A stretch of DNA of 59,164 nucleotides, from NCBI GenBank assembly GCA_013299045.1, contig JAAFJX010000024.1, positions 1-59,164 on the forward strand, given 5' to 3'. Source of the DNA: Cytophagales bacterium (GTDB taxonomy: Bacteria; Bacteroidota; Bacteroidia; Cytophagales; Bernardetiaceae). Position numbers and translations under genes: made by a program. This document shows positions 9,255-19,900 of this stretch, in pieces (position 1 is the first letter of the stretch; each line of letters opens with the position of its first letter). The notes under the pieces are model-generated. The model saw only the letters and a list, made by a program, of their open reading frames with translations. It made no database searches and was not told where the DNA came from.

Positions 9255-12200
9255 ATGAAACATAATTACATGACTCGCTTATCTTTATTCTCTTTCTGGT
9301 TATGCTTAGTTTTCGGTTTAGGAAATGCACCAATGGCCTTGTTTGCGCAGGGGTTGCCGTCCGACCATCTCACTGCATTTGATGGTACTCCCACCGCCGT
9401 AAAGCCAGAAAAAGGGCGTTTGATGGTTAAAGTCAAACGTGGTTATTTGCGTTCTGTCAGTGCATTGCGTGGCAACAGTGATTTTTTGAAGATAACAGAC
9501 GAGTTAAAAATAAAAGAGCTAGAACAACCCTTTGCCCCCTTTATAAACCGCCAAAAACTCAGCCCCGAGAAAAAAATTCTGGCCGACTTATTAAATATTG
9601 AGGGCTATGTAGAGCTATCTTATGATGCGGACATAAGCCTTGAAGCGGCTATGAGTAAGTTTAGAAAATTTGAATGGGTAGAAAATGTAGAGCCAATCTA
9701 TCCTCATTTTGCGCTTACGCCACCGCTAATCCCAACAGATACAGACTTGGCCGCGCAGTGGGATTTAGGTCTTATTCAGGCCTATGATGCTTGGGGCTTG
9801 CACACGGGCGACAGCACTGTTGTTGTAGGAGTTGTGGATACGGGCATTAATTATAATCACCCTGATATGAAAAATCAAATGCACTACAATGCCGCCGAGC
9901 GTAGTGGTATTAGTGGTTTTGACGATGATGCCAATGGTTTTGTGGACGATTCATTGGGCTATGATTTTGGGGCAATGGACAACAATCCTATAGATGAACA
10001 TTATCACGGCTCGGCTGTGGCCGGGCGAGTGGCTGCACGCACCAACAATGGACTTGGTATCGCCTCCATAGGTTTTCGTTGCAAAATTATGCCCATTAAG
10101 GTTTTTACAGCTGCTTATGCGGTACGCAGAATGTTTAGTGGTATTCTTTATGCCGCAGAGAATGGGTGCAAGGTCATTAACTTATCTTTGGGCCGCCCTG
10201 ATACTTATTTGCAATGGGAGCAGGACATTATAACTTACGTTAGCACTGTTAAGGACGTTCTGGTGGTAGCAGCGGGCGGAAATGCGAACTATTATTTAGA
10301 CTATTATCCTGCATCTTACAACTATGTTTTATCAGTAGCGCACTCGCGCAGTACGGACGAACGCTGGGTAAACGGCACATGGAGTCATTTTATTGATGTC
10401 ATGGCCCCTGGTGTGGGTGTTTATACCACCTTCAATCCAACTTTTGTTTTAGCGCCCGGCATTAGTTATTATAATGTTACAGGTTCTTCTTTCGCTTCGC
10501 CACAAACAGCTGGTTTAGCTGCTTTGGTACGCTCGGCCTATCCAACACTTACAGGCCAACAAGCTGGTGAGCTAATTCGTGTAACTTCTGATGATAAGTA
10601 TGCGCTGCCTGCTAATGCAGCCTATTTAGAAATGATTGGCAAAGGCAGAATTAATGCTTACAGAGCCTTAACCGAACTGCCTACGTCTAAATCTATTCGT
10701 ATGACTAACTTTGCCCTTGATGGTAAATATGGCAATTTTGGCTTTCCGGGCGACACCGCAACCGTAACCTGCGATTTCACGAACTATTTGCAGGCATTAA
10801 GTTCTGCCCACCGCATCAAATTACGCGCTGTAACGCCTTACGTAACAGTTTTAGATAGCGTTTTTGTGGCAGGAGCTATGCCTACTTTAGGTACAAAATC
10901 TAACCAAGGGCTGCCTTTTAAAATTCGTATAGACCCTTCCGTACCGACTAACTACGAGCTCAAATTTCGTTTAGAATTTAAGGACGGCCCTTATACCGAC
11001 TGGCAATATTTTATTGTGAATGTCAATAAACCATATTTACACGTTGATTTCAATGATATTGACCTCACACTGACCAATATTGGGCGTTTGGCGCACTATA
11101 GCGAGAACGGCTCAGACGGGTTAGGCGGTAATTATTTGGGTGCAAGTGTTTTGAGCGATGGCGGTTTGCTAATTGGGCACAACAACGGCAGCATCAAAGT
11201 TTCTGACTGCATTCTGGATACCATGAGCTTAGGCTCTAAAGCAATGGATTTCAGAGCTTTGGACAACCCTATCTTTGATAGCCTAACTCCTTTTTATACA
11301 GGTGTAGTAACGACCATGACCGACACTATTGCAAACCCAAGTAAAATTGGTTTGAAGGTAAAACAGCGCATTTGGGGCAAGACCAATACGCCTTATAGCA
11401 ATGCGGTTATTGTTGAATATGATGTAACAAATCTTACTGCTACTACTATGGACTCACTCAATGTAGCGCTTTATGCAGATTGGGATTTGGGTGTAGCCAA
11501 TGATAATTTTGCAGACTGGCACGCGGCCAAGCAGTTTGGTTATGCTTTTGAATCAGGAGGCAAATTTGCAGGAATTAAAGCACTAGATGGGGCTAATTCT
11601 TATTTTGCGTTGGATATGACTGATGTGGGCGGTGGCAACATTAATGTAACCGACCAGTTTACGACTGCCGAAAAATTTCAGGCCATAGGCAATGGGATTA
11701 GCCGAACGCAAGCTGGCTACTCGGTAGCGGGCAATGATGTATCGCATTTTGTGGGTACGAAAATAAGTAACCTACTGCCTGGCCAAACGCGAAAAGTTCG
11801 CTTTTTAATGATGGTTGCCAATAATTTAGCGGGTTTGGTCAGCACTGTTGATGCCGTAGAAACTCTCTTAAACCCCGCGTCAGTGGTGAGTCCTAAGCCT
11901 AGCGTAAGCGCGTTTGTTTGCAATACTGCACCACGAACAGTTACTCCAACAGGCGGCACAACTTTCCGTTTCTACAAAGCTCCAAATACAAAAACACCCG
12001 TAGCAACAGGCAGCAGCATGGTTTTGGCTGTAGCAGATACGAGCAGCACCTTTTATGTAACCTGCGTAGACCCTACCGTAGAAGGCGATTATAAAGAAGT
12101 GAAGTTTAAACTACATACACCCACTGCTGCCATAACGGCAATAGACTCCATCAACTTACTTGTAACGTCCACAGTTAACTTCACCGATGCAAGCGCGGGT

Positions 12201-14108
12201 GCTGTAAGCTGGAGTTGGGATTTTGACGATGGTTCGCCAGTGTCTTTGTTGCAAAACCCAAGCCATACTTATTTAGATACAGGGCACTATACAGTGCGTT
12301 TGATTATGACGGATTTCAGAGGGTGTGTAGATACTGCATATCATGCCCTCAAAGCAGTTAATTCGGGCAGTCCAGTGCCTAATTTGCCACCATTTATAGA
12401 AGTTTGCGGCAATGACCCACTTGTTTTAGCCCCTACCAATGGTACATTCTTTAACTTTTACAAAACTTGGCCTTCTACTACACCATTTTTTAGTGGTGTT
12501 TCCTTGAAAGTTACTTCTGATATGATGCTCACAGAAGTTTGGGTAACTAATAATTCTTTGGGAGCAGAAAGTGCGCCAATTCGCGTAAAAATTAAGCGAT
12601 ACGCCATTTATGCCGACTTTGAAACGAACCCGCGCGCTGATACGGTTCTATATTATATGGCACAGTTTTTAAACCGTTCCACTTCCGATTTGGCCATTAC
12701 TAAACATACATGGGACATGGGCGACGGTACTATAAAGGTTATAGAGTCCCCGTTCCACATTTACGCAGCACAAGGCGTTTATAAAGTAAAACTAACCATA
12801 GAAAATATTAAAGGCTGTAAACACACTATTATAAAAGAATTTAGAGTAGGCAAAAAAGCCGCAACGCCTATTCACAAAAACATTAATACTTGTACGGGCG
12901 ACGTAGTTACTATTGCACCCAAAAATGGAAAGATGTTTAGATTCTATGAAGAAAAGCCCTTTGAACTAGGCGTTTTGCCTATTAGAACTGGTAATTCTTA
13001 CAGTTTTGCTGCTTCAAGTAAAAGTCCTAAGATTATCTATATTACAAATATAGATTCCTTGGTAGAAAGTGAATATTTGGCCCTTACTGTAACGGTCAAT
13101 GAACCTCGTATTGACTTTGATTTTGACCGCGAGTTATTTTTGAGTGATAAAAATACCGTTATGTTTCGGGATATGAGTACGCGCCCTAAGTCTTGGCTTT
13201 GGAACTTTGGTGATGGCACCACCTCCACCGAAAAGAACCCTTCACACGTATATTCCGCACAGGGCATTTATCCCATTATCTTAACAATGACCGATTTGAA
13301 TGGCTGTACGGCAACACTCACCAAAACGCTCAAGGTCATTAGTCGTAGCCCTACACCTCTGGTTGCTGATAAGAACATTTGTAGAGGCGATTCTACAACC
13401 ATTATTCCAATGGGTGGCACACGCTTCAGATTCTTTGATTCACGTACAAGCTCTACGCCAATTTTTGAAGGCCGAGCCTACAACACGGGCTTTTTAAAAT
13501 CACCAAAAACTTATTACGTTACCTGCCGCGACTCAATGGTGGAAAGCGAATATGCTGAAGTGCGCATTGGTTTCCGCAAGCCCACTTCTAATTTTACAAT
13601 AAGTGCAGACACCCTCAATATCTACAGTCGTGATACCCTTGTTGTAGATGCCGAAGGGAGTAGCAGTGCTGCTGGTTATCAATGGTTCTTCGGCAACGGT
13701 AAACGTGCTGCTACCAAGCGCGCTAGTGTAATCTTTGACTCAGTTGGCGTATTTACCATCAAACTTGTAACTCAGGATATTGCTGGTTGTACAGACACCT
13801 TGATAAAATCGGTGGTGGTCATCAATGAGCCAACCTTGACGGGTGTAGAGGAAACGGAGGATTACAGCCTTTTAATCTATCCAAACCCTACTTCCGATAT
13901 TGTGGCTATTGACTTCAGGTTAAAGCAGCAAGCTACTGTGGATATCCAGCTATTCAACTCTGCTGGTGTGCGTGTCCATACTGTCCCTAGCGAGGTAGTT
14001 AAGGATAAAAAGTTCAGGTTAAGCCTTTCTGGTTTAGGCAAGGGCTTATATCAACTGCGCATTCGTTATGGCGATAAGATTATACTGCGTAAGGTGGGCT
14101 ATCTATAA
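9255..14108 (+). CDS. Secreted subtilisin-like (S8) peptidase with PKD repeats and T9SS sorting domain
   Basis: A 1617-residue extracellular serine protease. An N-terminal signal peptide (to about residue 33, ending ALFAQG) is followed by a propeptide-like region (50-150) and a subtilase domain. Catalytic residues are visible: Asp195 in VVGVVDTGINYNHPD, His251 in DEHYHGSAVAG, and Ser412 in GSSFASPQTAG, where GSS replaces the usual GTS. After a long beta-rich middle there are four PKD-like domains, near residues 986, 1153, 1313 and 1475 (for example WNFGDGTTSTEKNPSH). A type A T9SS C-terminal domain (about 1538-1617) starts LLIYPNPTSD and ends in RKVGYL. The product is predicted to be secreted or surface-attached through T9SS. 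The gene is monocistronic. Confidence 0.93.
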   Translation: MKHNYMTRLSLFSFWLCLVFGLGNAPMALFAQGLPSDHLTAFDGTPTAVKPEKGRLMVKVKRGYLRSVSALRGNSDFLKITDELKIKELEQPFAPFINRQKLSPEKKILADLLNIEGYVELSYDADISLEAAMSKFRKFEWVENVEPIYPHFALTPPLIPTDTDLAAQWDLGLIQAYDAWGLHTGDSTVVVGVVDTGINYNHPDMKNQMHYNAAERSGISGFDDDANGFVDDSLGYDFGAMDNNPIDEHYHGSAVAGRVAARTNNGLGIASIGFRCKIMPIKVFTAAYAVRRMFSGILYAAENGCKVINLSLGRPDTYLQWEQDIITYVSTVKDVLVVAAGGNANYYLDYYPASYNYVLSVAHSRSTDERWVNGTWSHFIDVMAPGVGVYTTFNPTFVLAPGISYYNVTGSSFASPQTAGLAALVRSAYPTLTGQQAGELIRVTSDDKYALPANAAYLEMIGKGRINAYRALTELPTSKSIRMTNFALDGKYGNFGFPGDTATVTCDFTNYLQALSSAHRIKLRAVTPYVTVLDSVFVAGAMPTLGTKSNQGLPFKIRIDPSVPTNYELKFRLEFKDGPYTDWQYFIVNVNKPYLHVDFNDIDLTLTNIGRLAHYSENGSDGLGGNYLGASVLSDGGLLIGHNNGSIKVSDCILDTMSLGSKAMDFRALDNPIFDSLTPFYTGVVTTMTDTIANPSKIGLKVKQRIWGKTNTPYSNAVIVEYDVTNLTATTMDSLNVALYADWDLGVANDNFADWHAAKQFGYAFESGGKFAGIKALDGANSYFALDMTDVGGGNINVTDQFTTAEKFQAIGNGISRTQAGYSVAGNDVSHFVGTKISNLLPGQTRKVRFLMMVANNLAGLVSTVDAVETLLNPASVVSPKPSVSAFVCNTAPRTVTPTGGTTFRFYKAPNTKTPVATGSSMVLAVADTSSTFYVTCVDPTVEGDYKEVKFKLHTPTAAITAIDSINLLVTSTVNFTDASAGAVSWSWDFDDGSPVSLLQNPSHTYLDTGHYTVRLIMTDFRGCVDTAYHALKAVNSGSPVPNLPPFIEVCGNDPLVLAPTNGTFFNFYKTWPSTTPFFSGVSLKVTSDMMLTEVWVTNNSLGAESAPIRVKIKRYAIYADFETNPRADTVLYYMAQFLNRSTSDLAITKHTWDMGDGTIKVIESPFHIYAAQGVYKVKLTIENIKGCKHTIIKEFRVGKKAATPIHKNINTCTGDVVTIAPKNGKMFRFYEEKPFELGVLPIRTGNSYSFAASSKSPKIIYITNIDSLVESEYLALTVTVNEPRIDFDFDRELFLSDKNTVMFRDMSTRPKSWLWNFGDGTTSTEKNPSHVYSAQGIYPIILTMTDLNGCTATLTKTLKVISRSPTPLVADKNICRGDSTTIIPMGGTRFRFFDSRTSSTPIFEGRAYNTGFLKSPKTYYVTCRDSMVESEYAEVRIGFRKPTSNFTISADTLNIYSRDTLVVDAEGSSSAAGYQWFFGNGKRAATKRASVIFDSVGVFTIKLVTQDIAGCTDTLIKSVVVINEPTLTGVEETEDYSLLIYPNPTSDIVAIDFRLKQQATVDIQLFNSAGVRVHTVPSEVVKDKKFRLSLSGLGKGLYQLRIRYGDKIILRKVGYL

Positions 14109-14324
14109 GTCTTACATCAAGTATTTGTTTCGTTTTGTGTCCTGATTGGTTTGTCGGTTTCTAGTTACTGCCTAATTTTAGTTTATAAAAATCTTCCGCT
14201 ATGCTTAGTGAAAGGTAAATGATTTGTTGCTGAGCGGGTAAAAATGCTCATACTCTCAACAGTTACAAAACCTTCTACACTTTTCTGGTTCATTCAGCTG
14301 CATCTATTGCAATAATCCTTACTT

Positions 14325-15338
14325 TTGTTACTAGTTTCTATTAATTTTCTTATTTTAGTGTTTGCTTACGCTTTGTTTTTAATGTTAATGCTTCCGCTTA
14401 CAGCCCTGATAGGCAGCTATGTAGAGCGTAAAGTAGCCGCGTTTATGCAGAATAGATTAGGCCCAAATCACGTGGGCACGTATGGCGTGCTGCAAGCCAT
14501 AGCAGATATTCTGAAGCTCATTCAGAAGGAAGACATAAAACCGCAATTTTCTGATTGGCAGTGGTTTAAAATAGCACCTGTTTTTATTTTCTTAACGGTT
14601 TGTGGTGCAATGGCACTCATTCCGCTAGGGCCGGTGTGGGCTGGTATAAGTACCGACCTCGGTATTTTTTTTGTTTTGGGCATTCTCGCTTTAGACGTAG
14701 TCGCTATCATTATGGCAGGCTGGGCTTCAGGAAGTAATTTTTCATTGTTTGGGGCTGCAAGGGCTTTAGCTTTGTTGATTTCCTATGAACTACCTCTCAT
14801 TTTGAGCTTGTTATGTGTAGTTATGCTCTTTGGCGAAACAGATTTAAGGCTCATTGTGCAGCAGCAAGCCGAAGCAGGCTTTGGGTCGTGGGCGCTCATC
14901 AAAGCACCCATTCTTTGGCCTGTTTTTATCATTTTTTTCATCACGAGTCTAGCAGAGTCAAACCGCGCTCCTTTTGATATGGCCGAAGCCGAATCAGAGA
15001 TTATTGCAGGCTTTCATACCGAATATACAGGAACACGCTGGGCACTTATCATGCTAGCAGAATATGGCATCATGCTGTTTGTGAGCTTTTTGGGTGTAAG
15101 TCTTTTTTGGGGCGGCTGGGCTGGGCTATTCGCGAACAGCACACCAGACGCATGGCTTGCTCTAGCTTGCTTACTCTTCAAAACACTATTCTGGTTGCTT
15201 ACCCAAATGTTTGTGCGTTGGATTTTTCCAAGATTTCGTTTAGACCAACTCATGCGTTTTTGCTGGCTTTTTCTTACACCCGCTTCTTTTATTTTGCTTT
15301 TACTGGTTGCCTTTTGGCGTTACTTCTTCATTCCATAA
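14325..15338 (+). CDS. nuoH: NADH-quinone oxidoreductase subunit H
   Basis: Membrane-arm subunit of respiratory complex I at the quinone-binding junction. The 337-residue polytopic protein carries the family signatures VERKVAAFMQNRLGPNHVG and FDMAEAESEIIAGFHTEY. A TTG at 14325 is taken as the start. The first in-frame ATG is at residue 20 and would remove most of the first membrane helix. No other nuo genes are in the window, so complex I genes appear scattered in this genome. The dihydroorotase gene begins 16 bp downstream, suggesting co-transcription. The 216-bp spacer upstream shows no clear promoter. Confidence 0.95.
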   Translation: MLLVSINFLILVFAYALFLMLMLPLTALIGSYVERKVAAFMQNRLGPNHVGTYGVLQAIADILKLIQKEDIKPQFSDWQWFKIAPVFIFLTVCGAMALIPLGPVWAGISTDLGIFFVLGILALDVVAIIMAGWASGSNFSLFGAARALALLISYELPLILSLLCVVMLFGETDLRLIVQQQAEAGFGSWALIKAPILWPVFIIFFITSLAESNRAPFDMAEAESEIIAGFHTEYTGTRWALIMLAEYGIMLFVSFLGVSLFWGGWAGLFANSTPDAWLALACLLFKTLFWLLTQMFVRWIFPRFRLDQLMRFCWLFLTPASFILLLLVAFWRYFFIP

Positions 15339-15354
15339 AATCCTTTACTGAACG

Positions 15355-16692
15355 ATGAACTACCTCATTAAAAATGCCTTACTGATTAATGAAAATAATA
15401 TTCAGAGCGCAGACCTTCTCATCAAAAATGGTCGTATTGAAAAGGTAGCACCGTCCATTGGTGCTTCACCACTCAGAGTACAAGAAATTAACGCCGAAGG
15501 GCTTCATTTGATGCCTGGTGTTATTGACGACCAGGTGCATTTCCGCGAACCTGGACTGACCCACAAAGCCTGCATTGCATCGGAGGCCAAAGCGGCTGTG
15601 GCTGGCGGCACAACCAGTTTTATGGAAATGCCAAATACTATCCCTAATACACTCACACAAAGTCTTTTAGAAGACAAGTATAGTATTGCTGGACGCACTT
15701 CCTTGGCGAACTATTCTTTCTTTATGGGTGTATCCAACGACAATACGGAAGAAGTACTTAAAACAAACAAGAAAAATGTTTGCGGTCTGAAAATATTTAT
15801 GGGTTCTTCTACGGGCAATATGCTTGTGGACAATGAGGCTGTTCTTACACGTGTGTTTAGTCAAGCAGATATGCTTATTGCCACACATTGCGAAGATGAG
15901 CCGCGCGTGCAAAGCCGTACAAAGGCATATACAGAGCGCTACGGGCAAAATATCCCGGTGGAAGCCCATCACGAAATTCGCGATGAGGAGGCTTGTTTAC
16001 TCTCTTCGCGTTTTGCGGTAGAGCTAGCCAGCAAGCACAATACCCGTCTGCACGTGTTACACATAAGCACAGCAGATGAATTGGCGCTTTTCAGTAATAC
16101 AATTCCGCTCAAGGAGAAGCGCATCACGGCAGAGGTTTGTGTACATCATCTTTGGTTTAGCGCAGATGATTACGAGATACTTGGTGCGCAAATTAAATGT
16201 AATCCGGCCGTGAAGGCTAAGCACCACAAAGAGCAACTCTTGAAGGCGCTTTTAGACAACCGACTAGACGTAATTGCGACCGACCATGCTCCACACACTT
16301 GGCAAGAAAAGCAAAATTTGTATGCGCAGTGCCCTTCAGGAGTGCCGCTTGTTCAGCATAGTCTCTATGCTATGTTGGACTTTTACAAGCAGGGAAAAAT
16401 CAGTTTAGAGCGTATCGCAGAAAAAATGTGTCATGCAGTAGCAGATTGCTTTCAAATCAAAGAACGCGGCTATATTCGCGAGGGCTATTGGGCTGATTTA
16501 GTGTTATTTGATTTGGCTAAAAAGCACAGCGTTGATAAGCAAAATTTACACTACCAATGCAGATGGTCGCCATTTGAGGGCTATACCTTCGGTGCCGAAG
16601 TACTGCACACATTTGTTTCAGGGCATCTGGCATATAGCCAAGGACTCTTTAACGACGCAGAAAAAGGACATAGGCTTTATTTTGAACGCTAA
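15355..16692 (+). CDS. pyrC: Dihydroorotase
   Basis: The third step of de novo pyrimidine synthesis, interconverting N-carbamoyl-aspartate and dihydroorotate. The 445-residue amidohydrolase has the segments DDQVHFREPG, AGGTTSFMEMPN, LKIFMGSSTGN (the probable carbamylated Lys), IATHCED, LHVLHIST and VIATDHAPHTW. The first His of the usual H-x-H metal motif is Gln here (QVH). To my recollection this is a trait of Bacteroidota enzymes rather than a defect, and the other metal ligands are intact. The ATG at 15355 follows nuoH by 16 bp. The stop lies 3 bp from a family A repeat that spans the whole gap to the convergent phosphatase gene. Confidence 0.92.
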   Translation: MNYLIKNALLINENNIQSADLLIKNGRIEKVAPSIGASPLRVQEINAEGLHLMPGVIDDQVHFREPGLTHKACIASEAKAAVAGGTTSFMEMPNTIPNTLTQSLLEDKYSIAGRTSLANYSFFMGVSNDNTEEVLKTNKKNVCGLKIFMGSSTGNMLVDNEAVLTRVFSQADMLIATHCEDEPRVQSRTKAYTERYGQNIPVEAHHEIRDEEACLLSSRFAVELASKHNTRLHVLHISTADELALFSNTIPLKEKRITAEVCVHHLWFSADDYEILGAQIKCNPAVKAKHHKEQLLKALLDNRLDVIATDHAPHTWQEKQNLYAQCPSGVPLVQHSLYAMLDFYKQGKISLERIAEKMCHAVADCFQIKERGYIREGYWADLVLFDLAKKHSVDKQNLHYQCRWSPFEGYTFGAEVLHTFVSGHLAYSQGLFNDAEKGHRLYFER

Positions 16693-16695
16693 ACA

Positions 16696-16910
16696 ATCGT
16701 CCCTGAAAAAGTATATTCAATAGATGCAAGCTAAATTTTAAGGAGGATAGCTTGCCTATTTGGGGAAACACCTTGATGGCCTTTGATAGACTTCTCTACT
16801 TTTTGCCTTGATGCAGCACTGAAGCGCGAGCTGAAAGTTCCGACCGTAGGGCATAGCAAAAAAATCAAGCCTCGCAAAAGGACAATTTAGATGTATTTTA
16901 AGGGCAGACT
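16696..16910. repeat. Dispersed family A repeat, short copy A2
   Basis: 215 bp between the convergent pyrC and phosphatase genes, starting 3 bp after one stop and ending 1 bp before the other. It shares the left part of copy A1 (CTTGATGCAGCACTGAAGCG and neighbours) and ends AAGGGCAGACT, but lacks A1's central section. Confidence 0.75.
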
Positions 16911-16911
16911 A

Positions 16912-19900
16912 TTAAGCAAGACCAAAATCTAATACAAAACCGCAAATCAACATATCATCAATCTGACGGTGGTTTTCTAACCACTTGTCTATTATTTGAT
17001 TAAGGTTTTCTTTTTGGGTAAGCATATCGTACCGTGCAGTCTCTTGAATATGTTTTTCCAGATTTCTCAGCATGAATTTTTTTGATTCTTGTCCGCCAAA
17101 CTGGTCTTGGATACCATCACTGAACAAATAAATTTGTGTTGGCAAATAGTTGTTTTCTTGGCTCTTAAGTGGAATTTCGTGCAAGACAAAGGTTATATCT
17201 TCATCGTTTTGATAACCACCAATAGCCAGTTTGTCTGCTTTTATCCGCGTCAATTGTTGGTCTTGAACATATATGAGTGGGTTCTGTGCGCCCGCATAAA
17301 AGGCACGTTTGGCCTGCCAGTCTATGGTGCAAATTGATATGTCCATACCGTCCCGATTTTTGTTTTCTTTTTGTTTTAGGGCTTGCTGGATACGGCTGTT
17401 CAACATGGTCAGAATTTCATTTGGCATAAAAACCAAACGGTTATAGACAATTTCACTCAAAATCTCGTTTCCAATCAGGCTCATAAAAGCACCTGGTACA
17501 CCATGCCCTGTGCAGTCTGCCACAGCTACAACAGAAATATGTTCATGGTCGCGCGATACCCTTCTGGCCAGCCAATAAAAGTCGCCCGAAACAATATCAC
17601 GGGGTTTGAACAAAACAAAATAATCTTTAAAAGTATTGGAAAGTTCTTCAGAAGTTGGCAAAATCGCGCTCTGTATGCGTTTAGCGTAGTTGATGCTAGC
17701 CGTTATGTGCTTGTTCTGCTCTTCTAACTTTTCTAGCGCACTTTGTATAGTGTTAGACTTTTCGGTAATGTCAGCATTCACCTCCTTGAGGTTTTCGGCT
17801 TGCACGATGATTTCTTCTTTCTGCTGCTCCAGTTCTACATTCTTTAATTGGATTTCTTGTGTGCGTATCTTGACGATGGCTTCTAGCTCTATTTGTTTTT
17901 GTTTGAGCCGTTTCGTGTTGTAGCGAATAAGCAGCCAAACACTTAGAAATGCGAGAACAATGTAGAGCAGATACGCTAAAAAATGCCTATAAAAGGGTGG
18001 CTGTATCTGAAATGCAAAACTACAGATAGCACTTTCTTGACCTAGCGCATTCCTAGCACGCACCTTGAAGGTATAAGGGCCTTCATAAAGATTGGTGTAC
18101 TCTTTTTTGGCATCATTGCTCCACTCTGACCAATGTTTGTCGTAGCCGTCCAGAAAAAATTGAAACTGAGTTTCAGGCTCAAAAACATAGTACAATGCAG
18201 CAAACTCAATCAGCAACGAATTGTGCTTGTAAGCAAGATTGCGGAGTGAAGGGATATGGCCAGCGCCGCCCCAGAGTAGGCTATCGGTATTTGAAGAGAA
18301 AATTTTACGAATATGTGCAACAAGGGCAGTTTGGGGTGCTCGCAAGTTCTCAAATCGTTTGATGTCCTCCTCTGAGCCAATCCAATATACGCCCGATGCT
18401 TCTTTGATAATACTCAAAATCTTGCCTGGTACGCTACGGAGTGTGGTGCTATCTATGCTGCGCAATGCGCCATCTTGCGGGTCAAAATCAATGATTTGCT
18501 TGGCATTTTTGAGCCAAACTTTACCGATACTTTCTGTCCAAAAGCCGTGTATTGAACGTTTGTATGGTGTTTTGCTCCAATCAAAGTTCCAAAGAGGTGT
18601 GGGCACAAATACCTCTTTTTTAGCGTCGAAAACATAGACCTGGCTCTCTGTAAAAAAGTAGGTTTGCTTGCCAATTCTCTCTACACGACACCCCTTTATC
18701 TCGTTTATTCCGGATACAAAGTGTTTGAATTTCGCTATTTTTGCAGCTTTTTCTATTGGCAGGCTTCTATCAATTTGCAGACGAAAAAAACCGACAAATG
18801 TGGATCCAATCCAAACAGTACCATCTGGCTCCTCCGCAATACTGCGATTAGGATGCTTGAGTGAATCCAAATCGGCCAAAATTTTAAAACTATCAGCCAG
18901 AGGATTATAGTTTGCTATTCTAAAGCCATTATAAAGACCTATGTAAACGAGATTGCTATCCAACTTAGAGCGTTCAATGGCCATAGTAGCCCAGTTGCTG
19001 CCTATCCTCTGCACGATGCGCTCTCCTTTCAGATAGAAAAAGCCGGCATTGCCACCCGCTACAATACAGCTTTGTTTTTGGAAAGGCAGCATTTGCCAAG
19101 TTTGCGTGGTGTTCTTATTGAATGCTTCAAAAAAGCCGTCGTTCTTCAAAAATTTGAGGCCAGTATTTGTTCCAGCATAGATGCTAGTTTGGTTTTCCAG
19201 ATGGCTCATTCCTAAAGACATAGCTCTGGTTTTAATGCCTGAATGTTTTGAAAAGATGGTGTAGGGTAAGTCAAGCGATATTCGTGCTATTCCTTCATCA
19301 GTGGCAGCCCAAAGTGCGCCATCTTTGCCAAGTGTCAGTTCATTGATATTGGTTGAGAGAAGCCCTTCTTCTCTGCCCAATTTATAAAGCATACGGCCCG
19401 AAAGCGTAAAAATGCCTACTCCATTATCTTTTGTTCCTAGTGCAAAAGTACTGTCATTGACTTGACAGGCCGTATAAACCTTACTATGAGCCAGCCATTG
19501 CGCGTTATTTGTCTTTAGTCTGCTTATTGTGCGTAGAGAAGGGTCTATCTTGAAAATTTCGCCTGTTTCATAATCTGTAGAAATCCAATATCTGCCAACA
19601 GCAATACTACAGGTAACATCATATTTTTTTAGCTCATCAAGCCATGCAATAGGCTCAAAGATATGTTCGTCCGTTAAACGCAGCAAATCACCTTTTCCAT
19701 TCTTAACAAGAAGTGTTTGGTCATCAACTTTACAAAAATCATAGATGCCTTCTGAATCACGAATTCTTTTAGTCTCTTGACTATCAGGATTATAAATAAA
19801 TATTTCGTTTTGTGTATTGAAATACAAATGGTCGTTTTTGCTAACTATTGTCCATACGGTCTGCATCAGCTCCCCCTTTTTGAGCAGCTTAGCAGAAAGG

